Below are positions 7,945 through 15,489 of a stretch of 64,000 nucleotides of DNA, piece after piece; position 1 is the stretch's first letter; each line of letters starts with the position of its first letter. Origin of the DNA: Hymenobacter siberiensis (GTDB lineage: Bacteria; Bacteroidota; Bacteroidia; Cytophagales; Hymenobacteraceae); NCBI RefSeq assembly GCF_018967845.1, contig NZ_JAHLZZ010000001.1, positions 1,922,001 to 1,986,000 of the forward strand, given 5' to 3'. The position numbers and the translations under genes were made by a program. Under the pieces are notes generated by a model, which saw nothing but the letters and a program-made list of their open reading frames with translations, was not told the origin of the DNA and made no database searches.

Positions 7945-8589
7945 TTATTCTTGCTGCCGCAGGGACAAAGGGCGGATGTCACGCTCCCGTGTCAGCATGA
8001 TGGGCACGGCGCTATTCTCAAAGCCGACCAACGCGCGGCGGTAGATGAAGCACTGCCTCGGCCCATGCCATTGCTGCAAAAAGATGGTATCGTGGCGAAC
8101 TTGGTAGTCGCCCATCAACAGCGAGGTCGTGCTGCCCTCTTTTTGATTGGTGACATCGGACACATCAAACTGGTTTCCGGGCTTCTCCAACGTGATTCGG
8201 TATTGTCGGGAACCCTTTACAAAGCGGTACTGCTGATAAGTCGAATCGAGTGGCGAGCGATACCAGGGGAACGCTGTGTAGTAGGCAAACAGGCCGATGG
8301 GTACGGCGACGTTTAAGGCCCAGGCCCACCATGTGGTGAACAGCACTCGCCGCCAAAACAACCAGCACACCACCCCCAGGTGCAGTAATAAGAACCCGGC
8401 GGACACCAGTAGGCCCTCGTCGGTGTGCCCTTCCCCGGAGCCCAAGGTGAAAAAAATGACGAAGGCGGCGACGAATTGCCAGAAAAAGTGCCCGCCGTAC
8501 GTGAACAACAAGCCTAAGACGAAAAGCACTGCCTGCCATGCCTTAGTGGAACGCAACCGGGTTAACACCGTCAGAAAGCGTGTAGTCAT
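7945..8589 (-). CDS. Hypothetical membrane protein
   Basis: A 214-residue protein not recognised as a named family. Three or four hydrophobic segments occupy the first half: about 18-33, 38-49, 63-80 and 87-108. After FPWYRSPLDSTYQQY the remaining 90 residues are soluble and beta-rich, probably on the outer face of the inner membrane. Base composition is somewhat lower in GC than the surrounding genes. It lies near another small membrane protein on the same strand, and a 97-bp repeat follows its stop codon. No function is proposed. Confidence 0.55.
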   Translation of the reverse strand: MTTRFLTVLTRLRSTKAWQAVLFVLGLLFTYGGHFFWQFVAAFVIFFTLGSGEGHTDEGLLVSAGFLLLHLGVVCWLFWRRVLFTTWWAWALNVAVPIGLFAYYTAFPWYRSPLDSTYQQYRFVKGSRQYRITLEKPGNQFDVSDVTNQKEGSTTSLLMGDYQVRHDTIFLQQWHGPRQCFIYRRALVGFENSAVPIMLTRERDIRPLSLRQQE

Positions 8590-8692
8590 CGCAGCAGCAA
8601 GGTATCACGGAGCTGTTCAAGAAAACGGTCCGAAGAGCAAAAGGAGCATATAAGTCCTGCTAGTCTAATCCTATTGGTGGGGGGCTACGAGC

Positions 8693-8881
8693 TTAGGACC
8701 GACGCCAAGCGGCTGCAATAAGCAGTAGCGCCCCGCCAAGCCCTGAAATTAATACCGTACCCCAAAGCCACCAATCTTCGCGCATGTGCGGTCTAAACAC
8801 CCAATGTCCATGGTTGCCAACGGCCATCACCAAAAGCGTTAAACCGCATATCAAGAGCAGGAAGGCTGCACAGGTTTTCAT
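8693..8881 (-). CDS. Small hypothetical membrane protein
   Basis: With the start at ATG 8881 (MKTCAAFLLLICGLTLLVMA) the protein has 62 residues and two membrane helices, about 3-20 and 41-58, joined by a short loop rich in His and Trp (HGHWVFRP, REDWWLWG). An upstream start at 8980 would add 33 residues of unlikely composition. It lies 103 bases upstream of the 7945-8589 gene on the same strand, so the two may be transcribed together. No family is recognised. Confidence 0.45.
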   Translation of the reverse strand: MKTCAAFLLLICGLTLLVMAVGNHGHWVFRPHMREDWWLWGTVLISGLGGALLLIAAAWRRS

Positions 8882-9224
8882 CAGTGACGAGGAAAGAATG
8901 TTTGCCACATAAAAGGAAAAGCAGTTCGCTTTAACGGTTGATTGGGTGGCCGCATCGCCTACCACCACGAATCCCCCCAAGCAAAAAGACGGCAGACAAA
9001 AGGTGCATCTTTCTCATCGGTAGCTAAAAAAGGTTTTTGAAAATTGTTGGAAATCCCCACTGGTGAGCATTGCAGACGCGCACCAGCTGATAAACCCATT
9101 GGGTATTAGTGGAAAAGCGAATGTAGACGGCCGCGCCAACAATTCCGTCCGTCAGCCCGCGCTGCGCTGCATTCCACGTCAGCCCAAACCTCGCCCCGCC
9201 GCACCCCCACGCGCCCGCCCCGTC
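8882..9224. other. Intergenic stretch without recognised content
   Basis: The 343 bases between the small membrane protein and the meaB stop codon show no convincing gene, hairpin, promoter box or repeat. The open frames crossing it are shadows of meaB or lack coding character. Confidence 0.5.
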
Positions 9225-10205
9225 CTACAGCCCCAGCAGTTCCTCGGCCGCCGCAAACGGCGTGAGCTGTCCGGCCGCCACGGCCGCCTGCACCGCGGGC
9301 AGCCGCTCACGCACCGCCGCATCGGCATAAAACCGACTCTCCAGCGCCTGGGCGATGCTTTGGTGCAGCCATTGTAACTGCTGCTGCTGCCGGCGGCGCT
9401 CGAAATATCCGCTGGTGCGGGTGGCGGCGGCATAGGTTTCGATGACCTCCCACACGGCCCCGATGCCCATGCCGTCCACTGCCGAGGTGAGCAGTACCGG
9501 CACCACCTGCCCCGAAGGCGCGGCCGGAAACAGGTGCAGCGCGCTTTGGTAGTCGAGGCGGGCGCGGCGGGCGGCCTGCTCGTTGCCGTGGTCGGCTTTG
9601 GTGATGCACAGGGCATCGGCCATTTCCATGATGCCGCGTTTCACGCCCTGTAATTCGTCGCCGGCCCCGGCCAGCATCAGGAGCAGGAAAAAATCGACCA
9701 TGCCGTGCACCGTGGTTTCGGACTGGCCCACGCCCACGGTTTCCACGATAATCACGTCGTGGCCCGCTGCTTCGCATAATAATAAGGCTTCGCGCGTGGC
9801 CCGCGCCACCCCGCCCAGGCTGCTGCCGGCCGGCGAGGGCCGGATAAACGCCGCCGGCTGGGCCGAGAGCCAGGGCATCCGCGTCTTGTCGCCCAGAATG
9901 CTGCCGCCGCCGCGCTGGCTGCTGGGGTCCACGGCCAGCACGGCCAGCTTCAGGCCCTTGGTTTCGACCAAATACCTGCCCAGTGCCTCAATAAACGTGC
10001 TTTTGCCCACGCCCGGCACGCCCGTAATGCCCACTCGCAGGCTGCGCCCGGTGTGCGGCAATACCGCCTGCAACACCTCCTGCGCCAAGGCGTGGTCGGT
10101 GGGCAGGGTGCTTTCGACGAGGGTGATGGCACGGCCCAGCACCGTGCGGGAGCCGGCCCGGATGCCGGTGGCATACTCAGCGGCGGAGAGGCGTTTGGGA
10201 GGCAT
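9225..10205 (-). CDS. meaB: Methylmalonyl-CoA mutase-associated GTPase MeaB
   Basis: MeaB (ArgK family, G3E GTPases) protects and reloads the adenosylcobalamin cofactor of methylmalonyl-CoA mutase. The 326-residue length is normal. The P-loop GITGVPGVGKSTF is near residues 60-72, followed by VLAVDPSSQRGGGSILGDKTRM, the switch region ETVGVGQSE and the base-specific motif ITKADHGNE. The C-terminal helices (about 265-326) form the dimerisation arm. The mutase subunits it serves lie about 42 kb away (51578-55696) on the same strand. A palindrome begins three bases upstream of the start codon. Confidence 0.95.
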   Translation of the reverse strand: MPPKRLSAAEYATGIRAGSRTVLGRAITLVESTLPTDHALAQEVLQAVLPHTGRSLRVGITGVPGVGKSTFIEALGRYLVETKGLKLAVLAVDPSSQRGGGSILGDKTRMPWLSAQPAAFIRPSPAGSSLGGVARATREALLLCEAAGHDVIIVETVGVGQSETTVHGMVDFFLLLMLAGAGDELQGVKRGIMEMADALCITKADHGNEQAARRARLDYQSALHLFPAAPSGQVVPVLLTSAVDGMGIGAVWEVIETYAAATRTSGYFERRRQQQQLQWLHQSIAQALESRFYADAAVRERLPAVQAAVAAGQLTPFAAAEELLGL

Positions 10206-10207
10206 TT

Positions 10208-10298
10208 TGTGCGGTAAGCTTCCGCTTGCCGATTAACTTTGGGGCCGGCGTTGGCCCGTTTTCCAACAATTAAACGGCAAGCTAAAGCTTACCGCACA
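10208..10298. repeat. Palindromic repeat filling the meaB/DUF5723 divergent gap
   Basis: Outer arms TGTGCGGTAAGCTT (10208-) and AAGCTTACCGCACA (-10298) are complementary, with further pairing of CGCTTGCCG and CGGCAAGC just inside. The element occupies nearly all of the 103-base divergent region, so the promoters of both genes must lie within or against it. Confidence 0.7.
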
Positions 10299-10308
10299 TT
10301 CTCGCCCT

Positions 10309-11742
10309 ATGAAACCATCTCTCCGCTTCTTATCGCTGGCCGCTGGGCTGGCTCTGCCCGCCACGGCTTTCGCCCAAAACGAGCTCAGCAACTTCTCGGC
10401 CACGGGCCGGGGCGGCGTCATCAACACCTTCGCCAGCGACTACCAGGCCATCGGCATCAACCCCGCCAACCTGGGCCGCAGCATCAATTTCCGGGTGGCC
10501 TTCACCATCGGCGAAGTGGGGGCGGGCATCGGCTCGCAGTCGCTTTCCAAAACCACTTTCAAGCACATCATCTACGATGCCAGCCAGAGCATCGGAGCCG
10601 CCGAAAAAGCCACGCTGGTCAACCAGCTCAGCGGCGACAACGTGCTGAACTTTAACCTCGACACCAACCTCTTCGGCCTGGCCGTGACGTTGCCCAACGG
10701 CCTGGGCGGCCTGGCGTTCAGCAGCCGGCAGCGCATTGGCGGCCACCTGGCCCTCAACCGCAACGCCGCCGACATCATCATCAACGGCCAGAATGCCGCT
10801 GTGGTGAAGCAGTATTACCCCACGCCCAACACCAGCGGCGCGCCCACGCCCACGGCCGCCAACGCGCCGCTCATTTCCACGGTGCTCGACGGAACCAGCA
10901 TTCAGGCGGCCATTACCAACGAGTTCAACGTGGCCTACGGCATTCAGGTGTACCACAATAACGGCCTGAAGCTGGCGCTGGGGGCGGGCTACCGCTACAT
11001 CCAGGGCATCGGCATTGCCGATATCCGGGTGAGCGGCGGCAACCTGACGGCCTACACGGCGTTCTCGCCGGTGTTTGATATCAATTACGGCGCGCTGGCC
11101 AGCAATCCCAACTTCAACTACGAATCGGGCTCGGGCCTGAAGCCGGTGGGCCACGGCAATGGATTCGACGCGGGCTTGTCGGCCGAAATCGGCAAAATAT
11201 TCCGCTTCGGCGCTTCGGTTACGGATATGGGCTCGATGACCTGGACCGCCAACGTGCTCGAAGCCTCCGACCAGAAGCTCCAGCAAACAGCCTCCACCGG
11301 CGTGCAGACCTACAACGTGTTCAAGGAAATTAGCGCGCAGTTCGATACCGACAAGCAGAACCTCTTCACCTACACCACCGCCAAGGAGCGCACGGCTGCC
11401 CTGCCCGCCAAGCTGCGCCTGGGCGGCGGCGTGCGCCTCAACAAGTTCTTCGAAGCCGGCCTCGACGTAACCGCGCCCCTCAACAAGGTGGCCGGTAACC
11501 TCACCACCACCTTCGTAGGTCTGGGTCTCGACTACAAACCCCTGAGCTGGCTGAAGCTGAGCAGCGGCGTAACCAGCGGCGCGGGCTACGGCAAGAGCCT
11601 GCCGTTGGGCCTCACGCTGGTTTCGCCGGTGTGGGAAGCCGGCATCAGCACCCGCGACGTGTTGGGCCTGCTCAGCGAAGACTCGCCGTATAGCTCGGTG
11701 GCCTTTGGGGTATTGCGCTTTAAAATTGGCAGCTCGAATTAG
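10309..11742 (+). CDS. DUF5723-family outer-membrane protein
   Basis: A 477-residue protein with signal peptide MKPSLRFLSLAAGLALPATAFAQ. The mature start (NELSNFSATGRGGVINTF, SDYQAIGINPANLG) fits the DUF5723/PorV-like barrels of Bacteroidota, in which the INPANLG motif is common. The chain alternates hydrophobic and polar residues throughout and ends in VAFGVLRFKIGSSN, a plausible final strand. It is likely an outer-membrane beta-barrel; transported substrate unknown. The gene is divergent from meaB and convergent with the beta-propeller gene, with a hairpin repeat between the stop codons. Confidence 0.8.
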   Translation: MKPSLRFLSLAAGLALPATAFAQNELSNFSATGRGGVINTFASDYQAIGINPANLGRSINFRVAFTIGEVGAGIGSQSLSKTTFKHIIYDASQSIGAAEKATLVNQLSGDNVLNFNLDTNLFGLAVTLPNGLGGLAFSSRQRIGGHLALNRNAADIIINGQNAAVVKQYYPTPNTSGAPTPTAANAPLISTVLDGTSIQAAITNEFNVAYGIQVYHNNGLKLALGAGYRYIQGIGIADIRVSGGNLTAYTAFSPVFDINYGALASNPNFNYESGSGLKPVGHGNGFDAGLSAEIGKIFRFGASVTDMGSMTWTANVLEASDQKLQQTASTGVQTYNVFKEISAQFDTDKQNLFTYTTAKERTAALPAKLRLGGGVRLNKFFEAGLDVTAPLNKVAGNLTTTFVGLGLDYKPLSWLKLSSGVTSGAGYGKSLPLGLTLVSPVWEAGISTRDVLGLLSEDSPYSSVAFGVLRFKIGSSN

Positions 11743-11769
11743 GGGGGGTAGAAGACTGGAGTCAAGTCT

Positions 11770-11866
11770 GTCATGCAGAGCGCAGCGAAGCATCTTTACC
11801 GTGTAACTAATCCAATCGAATGGAATTACTATTGCGGTAAAGATGCTTCGCTGCGTTCTGCATGAC
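11770..11866. repeat. GTCATGC-type palindromic repeat (copy 1 of 9)
   Basis: Arms begin GTCATGCAGAGCGCAGCG and end with its complement CGCTGCGTTCTGCATGAC; the stem is 31 bp with a single mismatch and the loop is about 35 bases. It lies between the convergent stop codons 11742 and 11902. Confidence 0.85.
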
Positions 11867-11901
11867 GGGCTTAATTCTGCTGTGACTCACACCCTCTTAC
11901 C

Positions 11902-13002
11902 CTAATTCGGTACTACCACAAACGCGGGCAGGCCCAGCTTGCTGCGCCGGCCGCCCAGCTTCAATCCCTCGTCCACGTACTTGCAATCCTTGCCGGCCAC
12001 GTTGGGCTGCTCGATAACGCCGAGGTTGGGGTTGTCCTCGCGGGCCACGTAGATGCGGCCATCCGGCCCGAGCTGGAGCGCCCCGATTTTGCGATTGGCC
12101 GACTTGCCCACCAGCACCGGCGGAGCGGGCTTTTTGGCTAAGTCGAACTGCCAAATCTGGGTTTCGCCGCCGCCCACGCCGTTGCAGGTGCCATACACAA
12201 ACTTGCCATCGGGTGAAAACTCCACCCCGTAAGCTTCCGCGTAAGGCCCGAAGCCGCGCGGGTTGCTCACCTTGCCGGTGCTGCGGTCAAAATCATACAC
12301 CTCGAATTTGTTGGTTTCTTTCCACAGCGCGGCGGCGAGGTGCTTGCCATCGGGCGAAAACTTGAGCGCGCCAATGGCATTGCGGCCGGGGCCGGCGTTC
12401 ATGCTGCCCACGTTGCTCATCAGCGGCTTGGCCGATACACCGTCGGCCGTGACGAGGTAGCTCACGAAGGCGTTGGAGTTCCAGCGGTGAGCTACTATCC
12501 AGGTATCGTGGCCGTTGGCGTGGCGCACGGCGGCCAGCTTTTCGGCCACCGGCTGGATGAGCAGCAGGTTCACGCGGGGTAGGTCGCCGAAGCCATCGGC
12601 GCGGGTCATGTCCACGATGGAGTAGCGCAGGCCGTTGGGCGTGCCCTGCGGGGCTACCGTGAAGATATAGAAGATGTTGCCCGAGCCGGGGTCGGGCACG
12701 ATGAGGGCCGACTGGGTGCTGCTGCCGCTGCCCATCAGCTGGCGGCCGTTGGGCATGGGCTGGTGCTTGCGGTTCCACACGGTTTCGCCGTTGGTGTAGA
12801 AGAGCAGCTCGCCCTTGGCCGTAGTAGCCACGGCGCAGCCCTCGTAGGTGCTCATCTTGCCGTCGTTCAGGGGCTTGGGCGTGTTGCCCTCGGCAAAGGT
12901 GAGGCCAGCCTGCTGGCCGAAATACCAGATGTCGGTAGGGCGTTGGGCGCGGGCCGCCATGGTGAGCAGCAGCGGGAGCAGGGCAAGAAAAAAGCGTTTC
13001 AT
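11902..13002 (-). CDS. Secreted beta-propeller protein
   Basis: The start at ATG 13002 gives signal peptide MKRFFLALLPLLLTMAARAQ; the longer open frame upstream is the translated palindromic repeat and is rejected. The mature 346 residues carry WD40/YVTN-like blades: IWYFGQQAGLTFAEG, IGALKFSPDGKHLAAALW, YGVEFSPDGKFVYGTCNG and IGALQLGPDGRIYVARED. These N-terminal features are shared with gliding-associated proteins of Bacteroidota, but no type IX sorting domain is present, so it probably stays periplasmic. Partner and substrate are unknown. Confidence 0.7.
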   Translation of the reverse strand: MKRFFLALLPLLLTMAARAQRPTDIWYFGQQAGLTFAEGNTPKPLNDGKMSTYEGCAVATTAKGELLFYTNGETVWNRKHQPMPNGRQLMGSGSSTQSALIVPDPGSGNIFYIFTVAPQGTPNGLRYSIVDMTRADGFGDLPRVNLLLIQPVAEKLAAVRHANGHDTWIVAHRWNSNAFVSYLVTADGVSAKPLMSNVGSMNAGPGRNAIGALKFSPDGKHLAAALWKETNKFEVYDFDRSTGKVSNPRGFGPYAEAYGVEFSPDGKFVYGTCNGVGGGETQIWQFDLAKKPAPPVLVGKSANRKIGALQLGPDGRIYVAREDNPNLGVIEQPNVAGKDCKYVDEGLKLGGRRSKLGLPAFVVVPN

Positions 13003-13061
13003 GGGCAATGGAGGCGTATGGTAATGCGGCGTAAACGAAAAAACCGTGCCGGATGGTGTAA

Positions 13062-13163
13062 CCTCACCCCCGGCCCCTCTCCCGGGGAGAAGGGAGCCAC
13101 GGCGGCACAGACGCCTGCAATCGTCAGGCTCCCCTCTCCGCGGGAGAGGGGTCGGGGGTGAGG
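13062..13163. repeat. CCTCACCCCCGGCCCCTCTC palindromic repeat
   Basis: Arms 13062-13084 and 13141-13163 pair over 23 bases with one mismatch. The element starts 60 bases upstream of the beta-propeller start codon and runs into the 3' end of the GT87 gene, where it encodes the last residues and the stop codon. Confidence 0.85.
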
Positions 13164-14473
13164 TGAGGGGGCCGCGCCAGCAGCAGCCCCAGCACCCCCA
13201 GCAACCCCAGCGGCGGTAGAAAATACAGAATATGCAGCCCCACCGGGTTGCCCAGCGCCAGTGCAATTCCATTGAGCGGCAGTAGCAGCGGCAGCATAAA
13301 TACCAGCAGCCACCACTGCACCCGGCGCGGCAGGTGCCGGCTGAACAGCAACAGCGGCAGCAGCAGAATGGCGTCGTAGTACAGGTGGTAAGTAGTGAGC
13401 AGCGTGAGCGTGCTCAGTACCAGAAACAGGTGCCAGTCGGCCAGCAACAGCTGCCGCCGGAGCCACAGCAGCCGCAGGCCGGCCGCCAGCCACAGCGCGC
13501 CGTGCAGCAGCAGGTGCCAGGGGCTGCTGCCGGGGCGCAGCCATTCCAGCACGTTGGCCAGCTCAAGGCGTAGCGTCAGGCCCTGGGTGAGGGGGTAGTC
13601 GGGGTCGGCGGGGTCGAAGGACTGGGTGCGCACCTGCGCCAGCAGGTGCTGGTAGGTGGGCAATAATTCCGCTGGAAAAGCGGCCCAGTAGAACGCCACC
13701 GCACTCAGCAGCCCCACTACGGCGGCGGCCACGACCAGCGTCAGCCACTGCTTTTTCCAGAGAAACCACGCGGCAAAGGGCAGGAGTAAGGTGACTTTGA
13801 ACGCGGCTAGGCCCAGCAATATACCCGCTGCTATTGGCTGCCAGAGCGGCTTTTTTTGCGCAATTGCTGAATTTGTTGCGGCTTCAACATCAGCAGTAGC
13901 TTCTGGTTTCGCTGAAGTTGTATTGCCATCAGAAATACGTTTTACCCTGCTGCCCATCGCCAGCGCGCCCACGCCCAGCGCCAGCGCCGCGAACGTGGGC
14001 TGGCCGGTGAGCAGGGCCGGTACGGTGCCTTTCAGCGCCACGGCGGCCAACAAAAACTGCCACCACGGCACCGCATCCGAATTTTTAGTGTGCAGCGCCT
14101 TGGGCCACAGCCTGGCCAGCAGCACCAGGCTCAGCAGGGCCAGCCCGTACCACAGCGGCCACGCCAGCGCGTAGGGCAGCCGGCCGATGGTGCCGCCGAA
14201 CAGCCCCGCCGCCCACGGTGGGTACAGAAACGGGAGGTTGGGCAGTCCCGGCTGGGTGCGGCTAACGATATTCTCTTGCTGAACAATGCGCTGCCAGCCG
14301 GCTTTCAGCGCCGCATCATCGTAGGGGTTTTTGCCCTGGCGCAGCACTTGCTGGCCCACGTAGCAGGTGCGGAAATCCATGGGCCGGTCCGCATCGGGGC
14401 GGGGTTCGCGCAGCACACGGCTGACGTTGAACAGGGCAATAAGGGCCAGGAAAAGCAGGAGGAAACGCGGCAC
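13124..14473 (-). CDS. GT87-family polyprenyl-phosphate sugar glycosyltransferase
   Basis: A 449-residue integral membrane protein with about ten hydrophobic helices. The N-terminal region MDFRTCYVGQQVLRQGKNPYDD followed by LPFLYPPWAA is the hallmark of the DUF2029/GT87 family, whose characterised members (mycobacterial PimE-type mannosyltransferases) use lipid-linked sugars on the outer side of the membrane. The acceptor here is unknown. Between helices near residues 180-215 is a polar insert of lower GC (RISDGNTTSAKPEATADVE). The final residues HLTPDPSPAERGA are translated from an interspersed palindromic repeat. Confidence 0.8.
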   Translation of the reverse strand: MPRFLLLFLALIALFNVSRVLREPRPDADRPMDFRTCYVGQQVLRQGKNPYDDAALKAGWQRIVQQENIVSRTQPGLPNLPFLYPPWAAGLFGGTIGRLPYALAWPLWYGLALLSLVLLARLWPKALHTKNSDAVPWWQFLLAAVALKGTVPALLTGQPTFAALALGVGALAMGSRVKRISDGNTTSAKPEATADVEAATNSAIAQKKPLWQPIAAGILLGLAAFKVTLLLPFAAWFLWKKQWLTLVVAAAVVGLLSAVAFYWAAFPAELLPTYQHLLAQVRTQSFDPADPDYPLTQGLTLRLELANVLEWLRPGSSPWHLLLHGALWLAAGLRLLWLRRQLLLADWHLFLVLSTLTLLTTYHLYYDAILLLPLLLFSRHLPRRVQWWLLVFMLPLLLPLNGIALALGNPVGLHILYFLPPLGLLGVLGLLLARPPHLTPDPSPAERGA

Positions 14474-14501
14474 GGCGGCAAGGTAGCAGCTAAAGCCCGC
14501 G

Positions 14502-15263
14502 CTACTTCACGGCCAGCTCCAGCAGTTCCGCCGGCTCATGCTGCTTTTCAAAGTAAGCGTAGCCCAGTATCAGCCCCCGCCAGAAGGCTAGGTGCGGGCT
14601 GGTAGCGTGTTTGTCCAGCTCAACTTCGGTGATTGGAAACGGGAAAATGTGCACTTGAATCACCGCCTGCCCCGCCGTCCGGGCAGTGATGGCCAGTAGG
14701 TACACTTCCTCGATGCCGGCATCGGTAATGGGCATGCAGCCGATGCTGGCCGCGCCGCCGTGGATGAAAATGTCGCCCCCGGGGTTGGGCTCGCCCAGCG
14801 CCAAATCGGCGGCGTTGGGGTAGTTGAGGCCCAGGGAGAGGTGGAAATTGCTGTTGGGGTTGAAGCGGTCGATTTCGTAGAAGCCCTCCGGCACCTGGTA
14901 GTCGCCGGCCTGGCGCTTGGGGCCGAGGGTGCCCGAGGTGGCCGCCAGCGGGTAGGCGTGGAGCAGTTCGAACGACCCGCCGCCTCGGTTGCGCGCCCAC
15001 ACTTCCAGCTCCACGCGGGTTTTCACGATGCGGAACATGATTTCCAGCCGGCGCGGGTCGAGGTAGTGGCTGCGCAGCCGGCTGGTCACGGCCGGGTCAG
15101 CCGTGGCTTCGGCCGCCCGCACCCGGGGAAACAGCCGCTGCTGCCGCCAGAAATCGGCCGGATTTGTGCCGGGCTGTCCCTCGGTGGGTGGGGTGCAGGA
15201 CTGGGCCAGCAGCTGAAAAATGGGCAATAGCAGAAGCACGCAACACGAGAGTCGACGCAGCAT
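14502..15263 (-). CDS. L,D-transpeptidase family protein (YafK-like)
   Basis: L,D-transpeptidases form 3-3 cross-links or attach partners to peptidoglycan in the periplasm. The 253-residue protein has signal peptide MLRRLSCCVLLLLPIFQLLA. The YkuD catalytic motif is intact as IFIHGGAASIGCMPITD, near residues 168-184, with His, Ser and the nucleophile Cys. The ...QAGDYQVPEGFYEID segment upstream is typical of the YafK subgroup, some of which hydrolyse rather than form bonds. It lies 28 bases upstream of the GT87 gene on the same strand, so a two-gene envelope operon is likely. Confidence 0.85.
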   Translation of the reverse strand: MLRRLSCCVLLLLPIFQLLAQSCTPPTEGQPGTNPADFWRQQRLFPRVRAAEATADPAVTSRLRSHYLDPRRLEIMFRIVKTRVELEVWARNRGGGSFELLHAYPLAATSGTLGPKRQAGDYQVPEGFYEIDRFNPNSNFHLSLGLNYPNAADLALGEPNPGGDIFIHGGAASIGCMPITDAGIEEVYLLAITARTAGQAVIQVHIFPFPITEVELDKHATSPHLAFWRGLILGYAYFEKQHEPAELLELAVK

Positions 15264-15441
15264 AGAAACAAACCAGAATGAATAGGAATGCGGCTACAAC
15301 GGCATTCAGGAGTTTCTATTTTATGCCGAAGACTATTTGTGCCGAAGCTTAGTCCATTCGGGTTGAGAAGTTCTATCGGGTGCCGCCGGTGCCAATGGCC
15401 GTCGTAATGCTGCCGTAACCGCTACTGCTGGTCCCACCCGT

Positions 15442-15449
15442 TACCTTTG
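15442..15449 (+). promoter_or_regulatory. Bacteroidota -7 promoter box TACCTTTG
   Basis: A perfect TAnnTTTG box 40 bases upstream of the phosphoesterase start codon. No TTTG is seen at the expected -33 position. Confidence 0.5.
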
Positions 15450-15489
15450 TGGCTCGGGCACTGGCCAAAATGCCCGTCCCGGTCGAGCC

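Noticed and set aside
9063..9377. 104-codon frame before and across the meaB 3' end
   Set aside because: It overlaps meaB antisense, is rich in Pro/Arg, and has no start context or motif.
13003..13272. N-terminal extension of the beta-propeller protein up to 13272
   Set aside because: The added residues are translated palindromic repeat and GT87 antisense; the signal peptide begins at 13002.
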